A stretch of 64,000 nt of DNA from Roseobacter sp. (lineage in GTDB: Bacteria; Pseudomonadota; Alphaproteobacteria; Rhodobacterales; Rhodobacteraceae), in contig JAGXGZ010000012.1 of the NCBI GenBank assembly GCA_024636495.1, positions 1-64,000 of the forward strand, in the 5' to 3' direction. Shown here in pieces: positions 33,642-42,181 of this stretch. Position 1 is the stretch's first letter; the number at the start of each line of letters is the position of its first letter. The notes beneath the pieces are model-generated. The model was not told where the DNA came from and ran no database searches. It worked only from the letters and a program-made list of their open reading frames with translations. The translations under genes were made by a program, and so were the position numbers.

Positions 33642-35140
33642 CCGAAGCATCCCCAATTCAGGCCGCACGGCTTAGCTATCAGTTCGCAAAATCGAACGGC
33701 GTGATTTTGCTGCCGCAGCCCGATAGCCCCTTGCCGTGTTGCTATTTCAGGCCCAACACGCCTGTCGATGTCTTGATCGAAGCGCAAAGGCTGGCGGGTC
33801 AGACAATCGCATTTGATCCCATTAGCGCCGAGGATTTTGAAGCCGCGTTGGGCCGTATCTACCGCGACAGTGCATCCGACGCCGCCGAGGCCGCCGCAGG
33901 CGATGATCTGAATGCGTTAGCCGACACGGCCGCCGCCGTGGATGACCTGCTTGACCAGAATGACGATGCCCCCGTGGTCCGGCTGATCAACGCACTGCTG
34001 CTAGAAGCGGTCAAGGAAGGCGCGTCGGACGTGCATATCGAAACCGAAGAACGCCGCCTGATCGTACGCTTTCGTGTCGATGGCGTGTTGCGCGAAGTCA
34101 TCGAACCAAAGCGCGCGCTGTCCGGTTTGCTGGTCAGCAGGATCAAGGTGATGGGCAAACTGGATATCGCCGAAAAACGGCAGCCTCAGGACGGGCGGGT
34201 CAGCTTACGGGTCGGTGGCTATGATCTTGATGTGCGCGTCTCGACGATCCCGTCGCAATTTGGCGAACGCGTCGTGTTGCGTCTGCTGGATCGCAGCCAG
34301 ACCCAGCGCGGTATCGAACATCTGGGAATGAGCGCGCGTGACCGCGAGGTGTTTGAACGCATCCTTGCGCGGCCTGATGGCCTGTTACTGGTGACGGGCC
34401 CCACCGGATCGGGCAAAACCACATCGCTTTACGCCGCACTGGGGCGGCTTAATGATCGCTCCCGCAACATCATGACGGTCGAAGACCCGATTGAGTATTC
34501 AATGGACGGGGTCGGGCAAATGCAGGTGAACGCGAAAACCGATCTGACCTTTGCGCGCGGCCTGCGTGCGATTTTACGCCAAGACCCCGATGTGATCATG
34601 GTGGGCGAAATCCGCGACCGCGAGACAGCGCAGATCGCAGTGGAAAGCGCCATGACAGGCCATTTAGTGCTGTCTACCTTGCACACGAACACGGCCATAG
34701 GGGCGGTATCCAGGTTGGTCGAAATGGGCGTAGAGCGGTTCTTGTTAGCCCCGATGCTGCGCGGTTTGGTGGCGCAACGGCTTGTGCGGCGCGTCTGTGC
34801 CGACTGCGCCCAACCGCATGTGATCACCGCCAGCGAAAGCGCGCTTTTGTCGGGCGCAATTGCGGCTGGCGAAACGGTGAAACGCGGTGCAGGCTGCGAT
34901 GTCTGCCACGATCAGGGGTTTATCGGCCGCCTGCCGATTTACGAGATCATCGAAGTCGACCGCGCAGTTGAGAACCTTATTCACGAAGGCGCATCAGAGG
35001 CAGTTTTACAAGATATGGTGCGCAAAAAAAGCCCCGGTATTCTTGCGGACGGGGTTGATAAACTGCGTAAGGGCCTGACCACGGTGGAAGAGGTCGCGCG
35101 CGCCGTGCGCGACGATTTTGTCATGTCGGAAACCCCCTAA
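33638..35140 (+). CDS. gspE: Type II secretion ATPase GspE
   Basis: A 500-residue cytoplasmic ATPase that drives pseudopilus assembly. The N-terminal N1E region (AQRLAGQTIAFDPISAEDFEAAL) binds GspL. Walker A is GPTGSGKTT (about 254-262). The Asp box is IMTVEDPIEYSMDG, Walker B is LRQDPDVIMVGEIRD, and the His box is GHLVLSTLHTN. A zinc-binding tetracysteine is present as VCADC (about 385) and CDVCHDQGF (about 420). All catalytic features are intact. It overlaps gspM by 4 nt and is 3 bp from gspF. Confidence 0.96.
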   Translation: MTEASPIQAARLSYQFAKSNGVILLPQPDSPLPCCYFRPNTPVDVLIEAQRLAGQTIAFDPISAEDFEAALGRIYRDSASDAAEAAAGDDLNALADTAAAVDDLLDQNDDAPVVRLINALLLEAVKEGASDVHIETEERRLIVRFRVDGVLREVIEPKRALSGLLVSRIKVMGKLDIAEKRQPQDGRVSLRVGGYDLDVRVSTIPSQFGERVVLRLLDRSQTQRGIEHLGMSARDREVFERILARPDGLLLVTGPTGSGKTTSLYAALGRLNDRSRNIMTVEDPIEYSMDGVGQMQVNAKTDLTFARGLRAILRQDPDVIMVGEIRDRETAQIAVESAMTGHLVLSTLHTNTAIGAVSRLVEMGVERFLLAPMLRGLVAQRLVRRVCADCAQPHVITASESALLSGAIAAGETVKRGAGCDVCHDQGFIGRLPIYEIIEVDRAVENLIHEGASEAVLQDMVRKKSPGILADGVDKLRKGLTTVEEVARAVRDDFVMSETP

Positions 35141-35143
35141 GCC

Positions 35144-36364
35144 ATGGCCGCATTCTCTTATAAAGCCGTTGATAAGGGTGGCGCGCAGACGTCGGGGCTG
35201 GTTGAGGCATCAAGCGCTGCAGCCGCGCGGCAAGATTTGCGCGCCCGAGGTTTGCTGCCCCTGTCGGTTGACCCAACGCGCAGGGCCGGTGCGGGTGCAT
35301 CAGGTTTGTTTGGCGGGTCACGCAGCAAGGGGATCGGCGGGCGGGCTTTGACGGTTGTGACACGGCAGCTTGCTACCCTGATCGGTGCAGGGGTCCGGAT
35401 CGAGGATGCTTTGAAGACTGTGGCCGATCAAGCCAGCAACGCACGCGTGGCGGCATTGATGCTGACCTTGCGCGCCGATGTTCTGGACGGACAAGGATTG
35501 GCCCCGGCACTGGATGCGCATCCGCATGTGTTCGATACTTTTTATCGGTCGTCCGTGCGGGCGGGAGAAACTTCGGGACGTTTGGGTGACGTCATGGATC
35601 ATCTGGCGGATTTTGTTGAAACGAGGTCAAAGAATGCACAAACCGTGCAACTAGCCCTGCTTTATCCGGCGATACTGGCGCTGGTATCCTTGGGGGTGAT
35701 CGTCGCCCTTTTGGTCTATGTCGTACCCGACATCGTCAAGGTCTTTACCTCGCGGGGGGCGGAACTGCCGTTGCTCACGCGCAGCTTGATCACGGTCAGC
35801 GATTTCGTGGGGCGCTATGGTTTGGTCGTGCTGGGCGTTGTGGTCGCTGCTATATTTGCCGGCGCTTGGGTTCTGCGCAAACCCGCCATTCGCAAGCGAT
35901 TTGATCAATGGACGGCAAGCGCATGGCCGATGCGACATTTTGTTTTGAAAGCAAACGCCGCGCAATTCGCGGGAACACTGGCCACGCTGGTCGTAAGCCA
36001 GGTGCCTTTGTCCGAAGCGCTTGAGGCCGCTGGCGATACGATCGGAAACACCTACATCCGCGCCAAGGCGCAGGCCGTTCATGCGCGGGTCCGCGAAGGC
36101 ACCGCTTTGTCCAAGGCGATGCAGCAAGCCACCGTTTTTCCGCCACTGCTGGTCGCGATGGTCGCCAGCGGCGAGGCGGGCGGCACATTGGGATCAAGCC
36201 TGACCCGCGCGGCAGCGGATCAAGCCCGCGATCTGGATGCTCTGGTCGCCGCACTGGTGGCGTTGGTCGAACCGGCAGTCTTGCTGTTGATGGGCGGCGT
36301 TGTCATGTTGCTGGTCCTGTCGATCCTGCTGCCTATCGTAAACCTGAACAATCTGGTTCTGTGA
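35144..36364 (+). CDS. gspF: Type II secretion platform protein GspF
   Basis: A 406-residue polytopic inner-membrane protein with two T2SSF domains. The first contains FDTFYRSSVRAGETSGRLGDVMDHLADFVE. The second has the matching PPLLVAMVASGEAGGTLGSSL. Three hydrophobic segments occur at about 175-195, 225-243 and 380-400. The N terminus (MAAFSYKAVDKGGAQTSGLVEA) is the usual GspF start. It couples GspE movement to pseudopilin extraction from the membrane. Last gene of L-M-E-F; it converges on gspN with 5 bp between stops. Confidence 0.95.
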   Translation: MAAFSYKAVDKGGAQTSGLVEASSAAAARQDLRARGLLPLSVDPTRRAGAGASGLFGGSRSKGIGGRALTVVTRQLATLIGAGVRIEDALKTVADQASNARVAALMLTLRADVLDGQGLAPALDAHPHVFDTFYRSSVRAGETSGRLGDVMDHLADFVETRSKNAQTVQLALLYPAILALVSLGVIVALLVYVVPDIVKVFTSRGAELPLLTRSLITVSDFVGRYGLVVLGVVVAAIFAGAWVLRKPAIRKRFDQWTASAWPMRHFVLKANAAQFAGTLATLVVSQVPLSEALEAAGDTIGNTYIRAKAQAVHARVREGTALSKAMQQATVFPPLLVAMVASGEAGGTLGSSLTRAAADQARDLDALVAALVALVEPAVLLLMGGVVMLLVLSILLPIVNLNNLVL

Positions 36365-36369
36365 TGCCA

Positions 36370-37128
36370 CTACGGTACGGCGTAAAGCTGGAATTCCAGC
36401 TCGGTCGGGGCGCTGGTCGGCAGACCCGGCACCAGACGCGCAGCATTCGGATCAATCCGCAGCTTGACCCAGCCATCCTGGCCAAGCTGCGCGCGCCCCA
36501 TCAGATCGCGGGCCGCATCATCTGTGGTCAGCGTCGCGACACCGCTTTCGTCTTGGGACGTCAGCAGCAGATACAAAGCAGGGGCGGTAAAAGCAGGCCC
36601 ACCGGGCGGCTGGCATGTGCTTTCACTGATGCGCAAAAATCCGTCACCCAAAACGGCACTGCGCGACAGAGTGATCGACACAATATCGACCACCGCTTGC
36701 CCCTCGCAGGGAACCGCATTGGGGCCAAGGGCCAAAACCTCGGGTCCGGCTCTGCCCGACAGGTTTTGCAAGCCAATCTGCCAAGGGCTTGCGTAGATGC
36801 GTCCGTCCAACAGGGTGCGTGGCCCCTGCATCTGAACACTGGCACCCAGCCTGCCCCGCAACAGGCTGGTCCATTGGCCTTGCCAGCTAAGCGTCAATCC
36901 GCCTTGCAGCGTTGCACGGCCCGACCAGATACTGCCAGACAGGTTCATGACCTGTGTCGGTTGCCCGATCAACTGTGCTATCGTTGCAGCAGGCGCCGTC
37001 ACCGCCACGACAATTGCAAAAATCAGGAGACCAAAGCATGACAAAGCGAGCATCCGAAGCACTTTGCGACTTTGCCTTGCCACGGCAGAGCCGGCGTTTT
37101 TTTCTGTCTGGGATCGCGGCATCAGCAT
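36370..37128 (-). CDS. gspN: Type II secretion protein GspN
   Basis: About 252 residues with a single N-terminal helix (MLALSCFGLLIFAIVVAVTAPAATIAQLI) and a periplasmic beta-rich domain including SGSIWSGRATLQGGLTLSWQG, a GspN hallmark. GspN is dispensable in some systems and its role is unclear. I place the start at 37128, where AAAGAAG lies just upstream; this is a guess. This start makes the gene overlap the 5' end of the divergent lipoprotein gene by about 90 nt. An inner ATG at 37053 would reduce that to 16 nt but has no ribosome-binding site. Confidence 0.85.
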   Translation of the reverse strand: MLMPRSQTEKNAGSAVARQSRKVLRMLALSCFGLLIFAIVVAVTAPAATIAQLIGQPTQVMNLSGSIWSGRATLQGGLTLSWQGQWTSLLRGRLGASVQMQGPRTLLDGRIYASPWQIGLQNLSGRAGPEVLALGPNAVPCEGQAVVDIVSITLSRSAVLGDGFLRISESTCQPPGGPAFTAPALYLLLTSQDESGVATLTTDDAARDLMGRAQLGQDGWVKLRIDPNAARLVPGLPTSAPTELEFQLYAVP

Positions 37129-38168
37129 CACTTCTTTCTGCGTGTTCGGGGGCAGCGGGGCTTGGCACCATTCTAGACCGCCAGCCCGCCAAAAGCGATG
37201 GCCCGGGGCGCGCCGCTCTTTTGGCACCCACGACAGGGCGCGCGCCCGAATTAGGGCAGATCATGCGCAACGCCGCAACCCTTGGCGGCAATGTACTAAG
37301 CGATACCGGCGAGATGGCGTTCTATGATACGGGCGACACGCCTGAAACCGCCGCGACTGCCGCGCGTCTGGCGGTGGCCGCAGGGGCGAAAATGATCGTG
37401 GGGCCGCTTTTTGGCCCGCAGGTCGCAGCGGTCGCAGCGGCCGTCGGGTCATCTGTGCCGGTATTGACCCTGTCCAACGACAGCAGCGTCGCAGGCAGGG
37501 GGGTTTTCGTTTTAGGCGTCACGCCGGAACAGTCAGCGCTGGCAGTTTTGTCTTTTGCGGCGCGACGCGGTCTTGATACGGTTGGCATCATCGTGGCCCC
37601 CGGCGCTTTCGGAGCCCGGTCAATCGAGGCCGCAACACGGGTGGCCAAGATCACCGGACAAACCATCGTCTCGCCCGTCACCGACACGAACCCGACCAGT
37701 GCAGTGGCCACACTGACAGCCGCGAACGGCGGCACGTTGCCCAAAGCAGTCTATTTGCCCGGCGCAGGTCCCGAGCTTGAAGATTTAGCCGCGGCCTTGC
37801 GGGGCAAGACGCAAGTGTTGGGGTCCTCGCAATGGTCGGCGCGTGACCCTGCCCGCCTGCCCAACCTGCGTGACGCGTGGTACGCCGCACCTGATCCGCT
37901 GGCGTTTGAACCCTTTGCCGTGGCGTATCAGGAAACCCACGGCTCAAGCCCGGGCATTCTGGCTGGCGTTGCATTTGACGGGGTAGAAACCGCACGGCTT
38001 TTAGGCCGGATACAAGAGCAAACGGGAAGCGGCCTGACCCGCGAAAAAGGCTTTTCCGGCGTGCTTGGCCCGTTCAAATTCACCCGAGGCGGACTTTGTA
38101 CGCGCGGGCTGGCCGTTTTGAAGGTAGATGCCGGTGCCATCACGATGATCGGTGCCGCATCTTCATGA
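37038..38168 (+). CDS. LpoA-like lipoprotein, penicillin-binding-protein activator family
   Basis: A 376-residue lipoprotein with a periplasmic-binding-protein fold (Peripla_BP_6/LpoA C-terminal type). The start at 37038 has GGAG 9 bases upstream. The leader has SRRFFLSG before the lipobox LLSACSG, so it may be Tat-exported. Typical stretches are AALLAPTTGRAPELGQIMRNAA, AKMIVGPLFGPQVAAV and PVLTLSNDSS. E. coli LpoA activates the peptidoglycan synthase PBP1A from the outer membrane. Here the gene lies inside the type II secretion cluster and overlaps gspJ by 4 nt. That suggests a role in passing the machine through the wall; this is inference. A branched-chain amino-acid-type binding protein is the main alternative. 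Confidence 0.78.
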   Translation: MTKRASEALCDFALPRQSRRFFLSGIAASASLLSACSGAAGLGTILDRQPAKSDGPGRAALLAPTTGRAPELGQIMRNAATLGGNVLSDTGEMAFYDTGDTPETAATAARLAVAAGAKMIVGPLFGPQVAAVAAAVGSSVPVLTLSNDSSVAGRGVFVLGVTPEQSALAVLSFAARRGLDTVGIIVAPGAFGARSIEAATRVAKITGQTIVSPVTDTNPTSAVATLTAANGGTLPKAVYLPGAGPELEDLAAALRGKTQVLGSSQWSARDPARLPNLRDAWYAAPDPLAFEPFAVAYQETHGSSPGILAGVAFDGVETARLLGRIQEQTGSGLTREKGFSGVLGPFKFTRGGLCTRGLAVLKVDAGAITMIGAASS

Positions 38169-38695
38169 CGCGCGCGCAGCAGCGCAACAGCCAAGCAGGC
38201 CTGACCCTGATCGAGGTGCTTGTCGCACTCGCGTTGTTTTCACTTGTCGGTCTGGCAGGGTTTTCGATGCTGGATACAATCTTGCGCGTTCAGTCCGGCA
38301 CCGAAGGGCGGCTGGAAAGACTGGCCGCCATAGACCGCGCGTTGGTCCTGTTTGTGCGTGACGTGCAAGAATCCGATCCGGCGGCCTTGCGACAGGACAG
38401 TGGGTCGCTGGCGTTGCTGCGTGTGGGTACGGGGCCGGTCAGCTACCAGCTTAGCGACGGCGTTTTCATCCGAAGCCTGCCCCGCAGCGGGTTTGAACAG
38501 GCTCTGATCGATGGCGTGCAAGACCTGCAATTGCGGTCACTCTCCTCAAACGGGATTTGGCACGATGCTTGGCCACTGGACGAGGCCCAGGTGATTGGCC
38601 TGCCACCAACGCTGATCGCGGTCGAAGTGACGCTGGACCTGCGCGAGGGCAACATCACCCGCTTGGTCGAAACCTCTGCCGAGGTCACGCCGTGA
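38165..38695 (+). CDS. gspJ: Type II secretion minor pseudopilin GspJ
   Basis: A 176-residue pseudopilin. I choose the ATG at 38165 (MTRAQQRNSQA), which overlaps the previous stop by 4 nt; the track's start at 38096 reads into the lipoprotein gene. The processing site is G/LTLIEVLVALALFSLVG with Glu +5. The GspJ features RALVLFVRDVQESDPAAL and LIDGVQDLQLR follow. Part of the tip trimer I-J-K. It overlaps gspK through a GTGA. Confidence 0.87.
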   Translation: MTRAQQRNSQAGLTLIEVLVALALFSLVGLAGFSMLDTILRVQSGTEGRLERLAAIDRALVLFVRDVQESDPAALRQDSGSLALLRVGTGPVSYQLSDGVFIRSLPRSGFEQALIDGVQDLQLRSLSSNGIWHDAWPLDEAQVIGLPPTLIAVEVTLDLREGNITRLVETSAEVTP

Positions 38696-39573
38696 CGAAG
38701 CCCAGCCGCCAAGCTGACGCCGGTGTTGTCTTGATCAACGTGCTGGTGATCCTTGCAATCGCGTCAGTCGTGGTTTTCCTGATGCTTTCTTCACAAGAAA
38801 AATCGTTGCAACGCGCGCAAGTTATGGCGCAGACCACCACCGCCGATGCGCTGGCACGCGGGGCAGAGGCAAGTGCCGTAACCGCCCTACGCCGCGACAT
38901 GATTGAGGCACCCGAGACGGATAATTACGCCGAAAGCTGGGCGCGGGTTGATCAGCAGCAAGCCGCGCTGGCTGTTGGCACGCTTACGGTGACACTGCGC
39001 GATGCTCAGGCAAAGCTAAACCTGACGCGGCTTGCCGGGGGGGCACAAACCGAAGTCGAAGCTTTGTTGCAGGTTTTGGCACAACTGAACATCAGCCGCG
39101 CCGAAGGGGCCGGAATCGCCGCAGAAATCGCAGCCCGGCCCGGTCTGAAAAATCTGTCGGACCTACAAGGGATCGCCCCTGCCACGCGAAACCTGCTGGA
39201 CCCTTTCGTGGCCTTTCTGCCAGCGCAAGCACAGTTGAATCTGAACACCGCTGATCCGCTGTTGTTGCGGGCAGTGCTGAACAACGCATCGGCTGCGTTG
39301 AGGTTGGTCCAACGGCGCGCTGCAAAAGGCCTGCTGACCGCTGAAGATATAACTTTGGTTGGCGCTGTGGTGCCTAGCATGGCCGGATTTACCTCGCAGA
39401 ATTTTGATGTCCAAACGGTGGTGACCATAAATGATATGACATTGACCCTCACAAGCCGCATTCAGCGCAGCCAAAATCTGGCGGGTCAAAGTGTTCGTGT
39501 TGTAGGCCGTGCCTACGGCGTGCCGTTGAACTCGGTGCCGCCGCTCCCACCGGTTTTAGTCCCAACCCGTTGA
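38692..39573 (+). CDS. gspK: Type II secretion minor pseudopilin GspK
   Basis: A 293-residue pseudopilin, the largest of the set. The start is GTG at 38692 within a 4-nt overlap with the gspJ stop; the track's ATG at 38557 is an out-of-phase extension. The leader VTKPSRQADA precedes G/VVLINVLVILAIASV. Asn replaces Glu at +5, which is the known GspK difference. The periplasmic region has the helix-hairpin-helix-like LNLNTADPLLLRAVL and FLPAQAQ. GspK caps the pseudopilus tip. A bidirectional hairpin terminator follows. Confidence 0.9.
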   Translation: MTKPSRQADAGVVLINVLVILAIASVVVFLMLSSQEKSLQRAQVMAQTTTADALARGAEASAVTALRRDMIEAPETDNYAESWARVDQQQAALAVGTLTVTLRDAQAKLNLTRLAGGAQTEVEALLQVLAQLNISRAEGAGIAAEIAARPGLKNLSDLQGIAPATRNLLDPFVAFLPAQAQLNLNTADPLLLRAVLNNASAALRLVQRRAAKGLLTAEDITLVGAVVPSMAGFTSQNFDVQTVVTINDMTLTLTSRIQRSQNLAGQSVRVVGRAYGVPLNSVPPLPPVLVPTR

Positions 39574-39577
39574 CAGC

Positions 39578-39615
39578 AAAAAGGCGCGACCCGTTGCGGG
39601 GCCGCGCCTTTGTCT
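39578..39615. terminator. Bidirectional terminator between gspK and the lipoprotein gene
   Basis: AAAGGCGCG (39580-39588) pairs exactly with CGCGCCTTT (39603-39611), with an inner CCC/GGG extension. On the minus strand the stem is followed by a five-base T-run; on the plus strand by TTTGTCTT. Stops converge from both sides. Confidence 0.82.
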
Positions 39616-39640
39616 TATCGCATCGATTGCTTAACCCAGA

Positions 39641-39871
39641 TTAGGGGTTGAACGGATCAATGTTGGGGTTGACCACCAACCCAGCCGTAGCCGGATCAGG
39701 CAAAGCCGCACCATTTGCGTTGGTGTTGAATGCTGCGACAAAGGGAGCACCAAGTGTGGCAATCCCTGCAGCAACCCCGCCACCACCGCAGGCGGCAATC
39801 AGCAACAGCATGGGTATCCCTGCCACGGTCCGCCCTTTGGTTGAACGTAATTGCGGTATAGAAAGCGTCAT
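39641..39871 (-). CDS. Small lipoprotein, unknown function
   Basis: A 76-residue protein with leader MTLSIPQLRSTKGRTVAGIP and lipobox LLIAAC (Cys28), followed by CGGGG. The mature part is only about 49 residues, low in charge, rich in Ala/Asn/Pro, and ends NPNIDPFNP. A perfect GGAGG lies upstream of the ATG. It lies 12 bp after the DUF4331 gene on the same strand, so the two form an operon. I do not recognise a family. It may anchor or accompany the DUF4331 protein at the outer membrane; this is a guess from context. Confidence 0.7.
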   Translation of the reverse strand: MTLSIPQLRSTKGRTVAGIPMLLLIAACGGGGVAAGIATLGAPFVAAFNTNANGAALPDPATAGLVVNPNIDPFNP

Positions 39872-39883
39872 AGCGTCCTCCGT

Positions 39884-41497
39884 TTAGTTGTTGGGTGAGC
39901 CGGCAAGCGGCGTGTTCAGGTACGGGAATGTTGCCCGCAGATCCGTCGGTTTGATAGGTGCACCGTCTGTCAAAGCAGCAAGACCAACTGGCGCATCTGC
40001 AGGCGCACACAGGCCCAGATCAATGTTGTCTTCGGCAGTTGGATCGCCGCTGACTTCCTGACCAAGGGGCACTGGGTGACACAAGCGGCCCATCACAACG
40101 CGAAGCGCGATGTCGACAGTATCATCCGCAGGTCGACGACCGTTCGGGAAACCACCCAAGTCTTCTGCAACCAAACCAAAGACATTTTGATTTGCCAATG
40201 CCGTCACCGGAAACCCGGTGTTCAGGCGCATCATTTCAGAAGCGGTTACAGTCGAAAGCTGGTTCACCCCCGGAAAGCCGGTCAAGAACGCTGTAACAAG
40301 GTCGTTGCGCGGAAAGTTATTGGGGGCAAGTTCAGCAGGCAGACCTGCAACGCCACCAAACAGCAACTCAACGAGTTCCGGCAAGGTCGGGTTCGTCACG
40401 TAGGCAGCCAATGCGCTATCTTGCGTTGGTTCTGCTGCGTTGAACAAATCCTTGTCAGGCAAACCGATGACAACTTCGTTGACCAGTGGGTTCGACAGGC
40501 GTGCAACCTGCACATATGCACCGCCCTGTTTGGACGTGTCTTCGTACATAGGGCTTGGATCCAGCAGGCGCGCCTGTGGCAAACTTGCTGTGGTCCATGC
40601 GCCGATGACGCCGTTGCCGTCACCCGTCAAACACGAGATCGGCACTTCGATTGCCAGCGACGTCACGTTGAACTTGTCGATCAGATCATCATTCGCACGA
40701 TCTTGCGTGATGCCACCGTTAAAGGGCGTGTCCACATTATACTGAGGATATTCCGGGTTCGGCAGGCCTTGGATCGGCACGAGGTTAACAAGGTCGAAAA
40801 TCTCGCCAAGGTTAACCGCAAATGCTTCTGCACGTTGGCCGACAAACACACGGCCAGCGCCGGTGCAATCGGGAATGGTCGTGTTGCTGATGAAGCTGTC
40901 TGAATAGCCAGCGTAGTCTTCAATCGTTTTGTTACCGATGTTGTCGATCGGCTTTTTAAACGTCGTGCCACCACCGCTTGCGTTGGTCAGCAGCGAGCTT
41001 GCAGCAAACCCCGAGCGACGGTCGCCGTTGATCTTGCGCACGGTGTATGTTTCCAGCTCGTTCTGAGCAGCGCTGCTGGCTGCCGTAATCTTGCCCGCTT
41101 GACGCAATGGGATCGCGATATTCTGTCCACCGACAGGCAGCGTGATGCCGTTACCGCCATTGGCGAGCGCGTTTTGGAACTGGAATTGAAACGTGATGTC
41201 TTCAATCGCATCACCGTCGTTGTCGATGTGGATTTCATAGACAGCATCGGTGTCCATCGTGAAATAGTTCGGACCACCATAAGGGGCCTGCAATGGCTGG
41301 TAGTTTGCGATGAAAGTGACTGTGTCTTCTTTGCCAGTCTCATAGCCACGGAACATGTAAAAGTCTGTTGCATCGACTTTGGGCATCTTGGTGATGCCGG
41401 GCGCTTCGCGGTGCGAAGATGACCACGCTGCCGTTGCACAAACCGTCGCGAGCACGACGCTCGCGCTGACCAGCGTTTTTCTTTTATTCGTTAACAT
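39884..41497 (-). CDS. DUF4331 family exported protein
   Basis: A 537-residue protein with a Sec signal peptide (MLTNKRKTLVSASVVLATVC up to about WSSS). It then carries the DUF4331 opening SSHREAPGITKMPKVDATDFYMFRGYE, and further FIANYQPLQAPYGGPNYFTMD and YEIHIDNDGDAIEDITFQF. The Asp-rich IDNDGD looks like a calcium loop. GGGAG precedes the ATG. No enzymatic role is established for the family. Location between gspK and the prepilin peptidase makes it a good candidate substrate of this type II system, but that needs experiment. Confidence 0.87.
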   Translation of the reverse strand: MLTNKRKTLVSASVVLATVCATAAWSSSHREAPGITKMPKVDATDFYMFRGYETGKEDTVTFIANYQPLQAPYGGPNYFTMDTDAVYEIHIDNDGDAIEDITFQFQFQNALANGGNGITLPVGGQNIAIPLRQAGKITAASSAAQNELETYTVRKINGDRRSGFAASSLLTNASGGGTTFKKPIDNIGNKTIEDYAGYSDSFISNTTIPDCTGAGRVFVGQRAEAFAVNLGEIFDLVNLVPIQGLPNPEYPQYNVDTPFNGGITQDRANDDLIDKFNVTSLAIEVPISCLTGDGNGVIGAWTTASLPQARLLDPSPMYEDTSKQGGAYVQVARLSNPLVNEVVIGLPDKDLFNAAEPTQDSALAAYVTNPTLPELVELLFGGVAGLPAELAPNNFPRNDLVTAFLTGFPGVNQLSTVTASEMMRLNTGFPVTALANQNVFGLVAEDLGGFPNGRRPADDTVDIALRVVMGRLCHPVPLGQEVSGDPTAEDNIDLGLCAPADAPVGLAALTDGAPIKPTDLRATFPYLNTPLAGSPNN

Positions 41498-41677
41498 GTA
41501 AATCGCTCCCTTTGGACTAACAAAAGTGTGGGATAGGGCTGTCCAATTGACCCTAAAATCGCAAGTTTCTTGCCTACGATCCCAGTCTTCTGCCGAAAGC
41601 CACGTATCCGAGCGCCGATAGTTTCAGGCCAGTCAGTTATTTCTTGTTTCTGTGTCAGATAAATTTAAGGGTCCAGC

Positions 41678-42181
41678 ATGGATCAGATCGCATTCTTCTT
41701 GCCGCAATACGGCCCAACCTGGCTGGATATTGCCGCAACACCGGTGCTGATTTGTGTGTTGGCGTGGCTTAGCCTGATTGACACCAAAGAATTGCGCTTG
41801 CCCGACATCGGCACGATCCCCCTGATCGCAGCGGGCGTGTTTCTTGCAATGTGGCGACAGCGTGACATTCCATTCGATGCTGTGTTGGGAGCGTTTGTCG
41901 GTTTTGGCCTATTCGCGGCCATCGGCGCCTATTATTTCAAGAAGCGCGGGATCGAAGCGCTAGGCCTTGGCGATGCAAAACTTCTTGGTGCCGCTGGTGC
42001 CTGGCTTGGATGGCAAGCCCTGCCTTTGATCGTCCTGATAGCGTCGCTTTTTGGCATCGGCCTTGCCACCTTAAGATCACAAAATGTTAGGGGGGCTATC
42101 CCCTTTGGCCCGCCCCTTGCGCTGGCTTTCATATTGCTGTGGCTGGCATTTTGCGCACCCATTATGGGGCGTTGGTTCTGA
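41678..42181 (+). CDS. gspO: Prepilin peptidase, A24 type (GspO-like, short)
   Basis: A 167-residue membrane aspartyl protease with several hydrophobic segments. Catalytic Asp candidates are in SLIDTKELRLPD and in GLGDAKLLGAAGAWLGW, the GxGD motif of type IV prepilin peptidases. The N-terminal zinc/methyltransferase domain of classical PilD/GspO is absent, so it may cleave without N-methylating. It should process GspG-K. It diverges from the DUF4331 gene and is the only prepilin peptidase in the window. The symbol is by role and position. Confidence 0.83.
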   Translation: MDQIAFFLPQYGPTWLDIAATPVLICVLAWLSLIDTKELRLPDIGTIPLIAAGVFLAMWRQRDIPFDAVLGAFVGFGLFAAIGAYYFKKRGIEALGLGDAKLLGAAGAWLGWQALPLIVLIASLFGIGLATLRSQNVRGAIPFGPPLALAFILLWLAFCAPIMGRWF

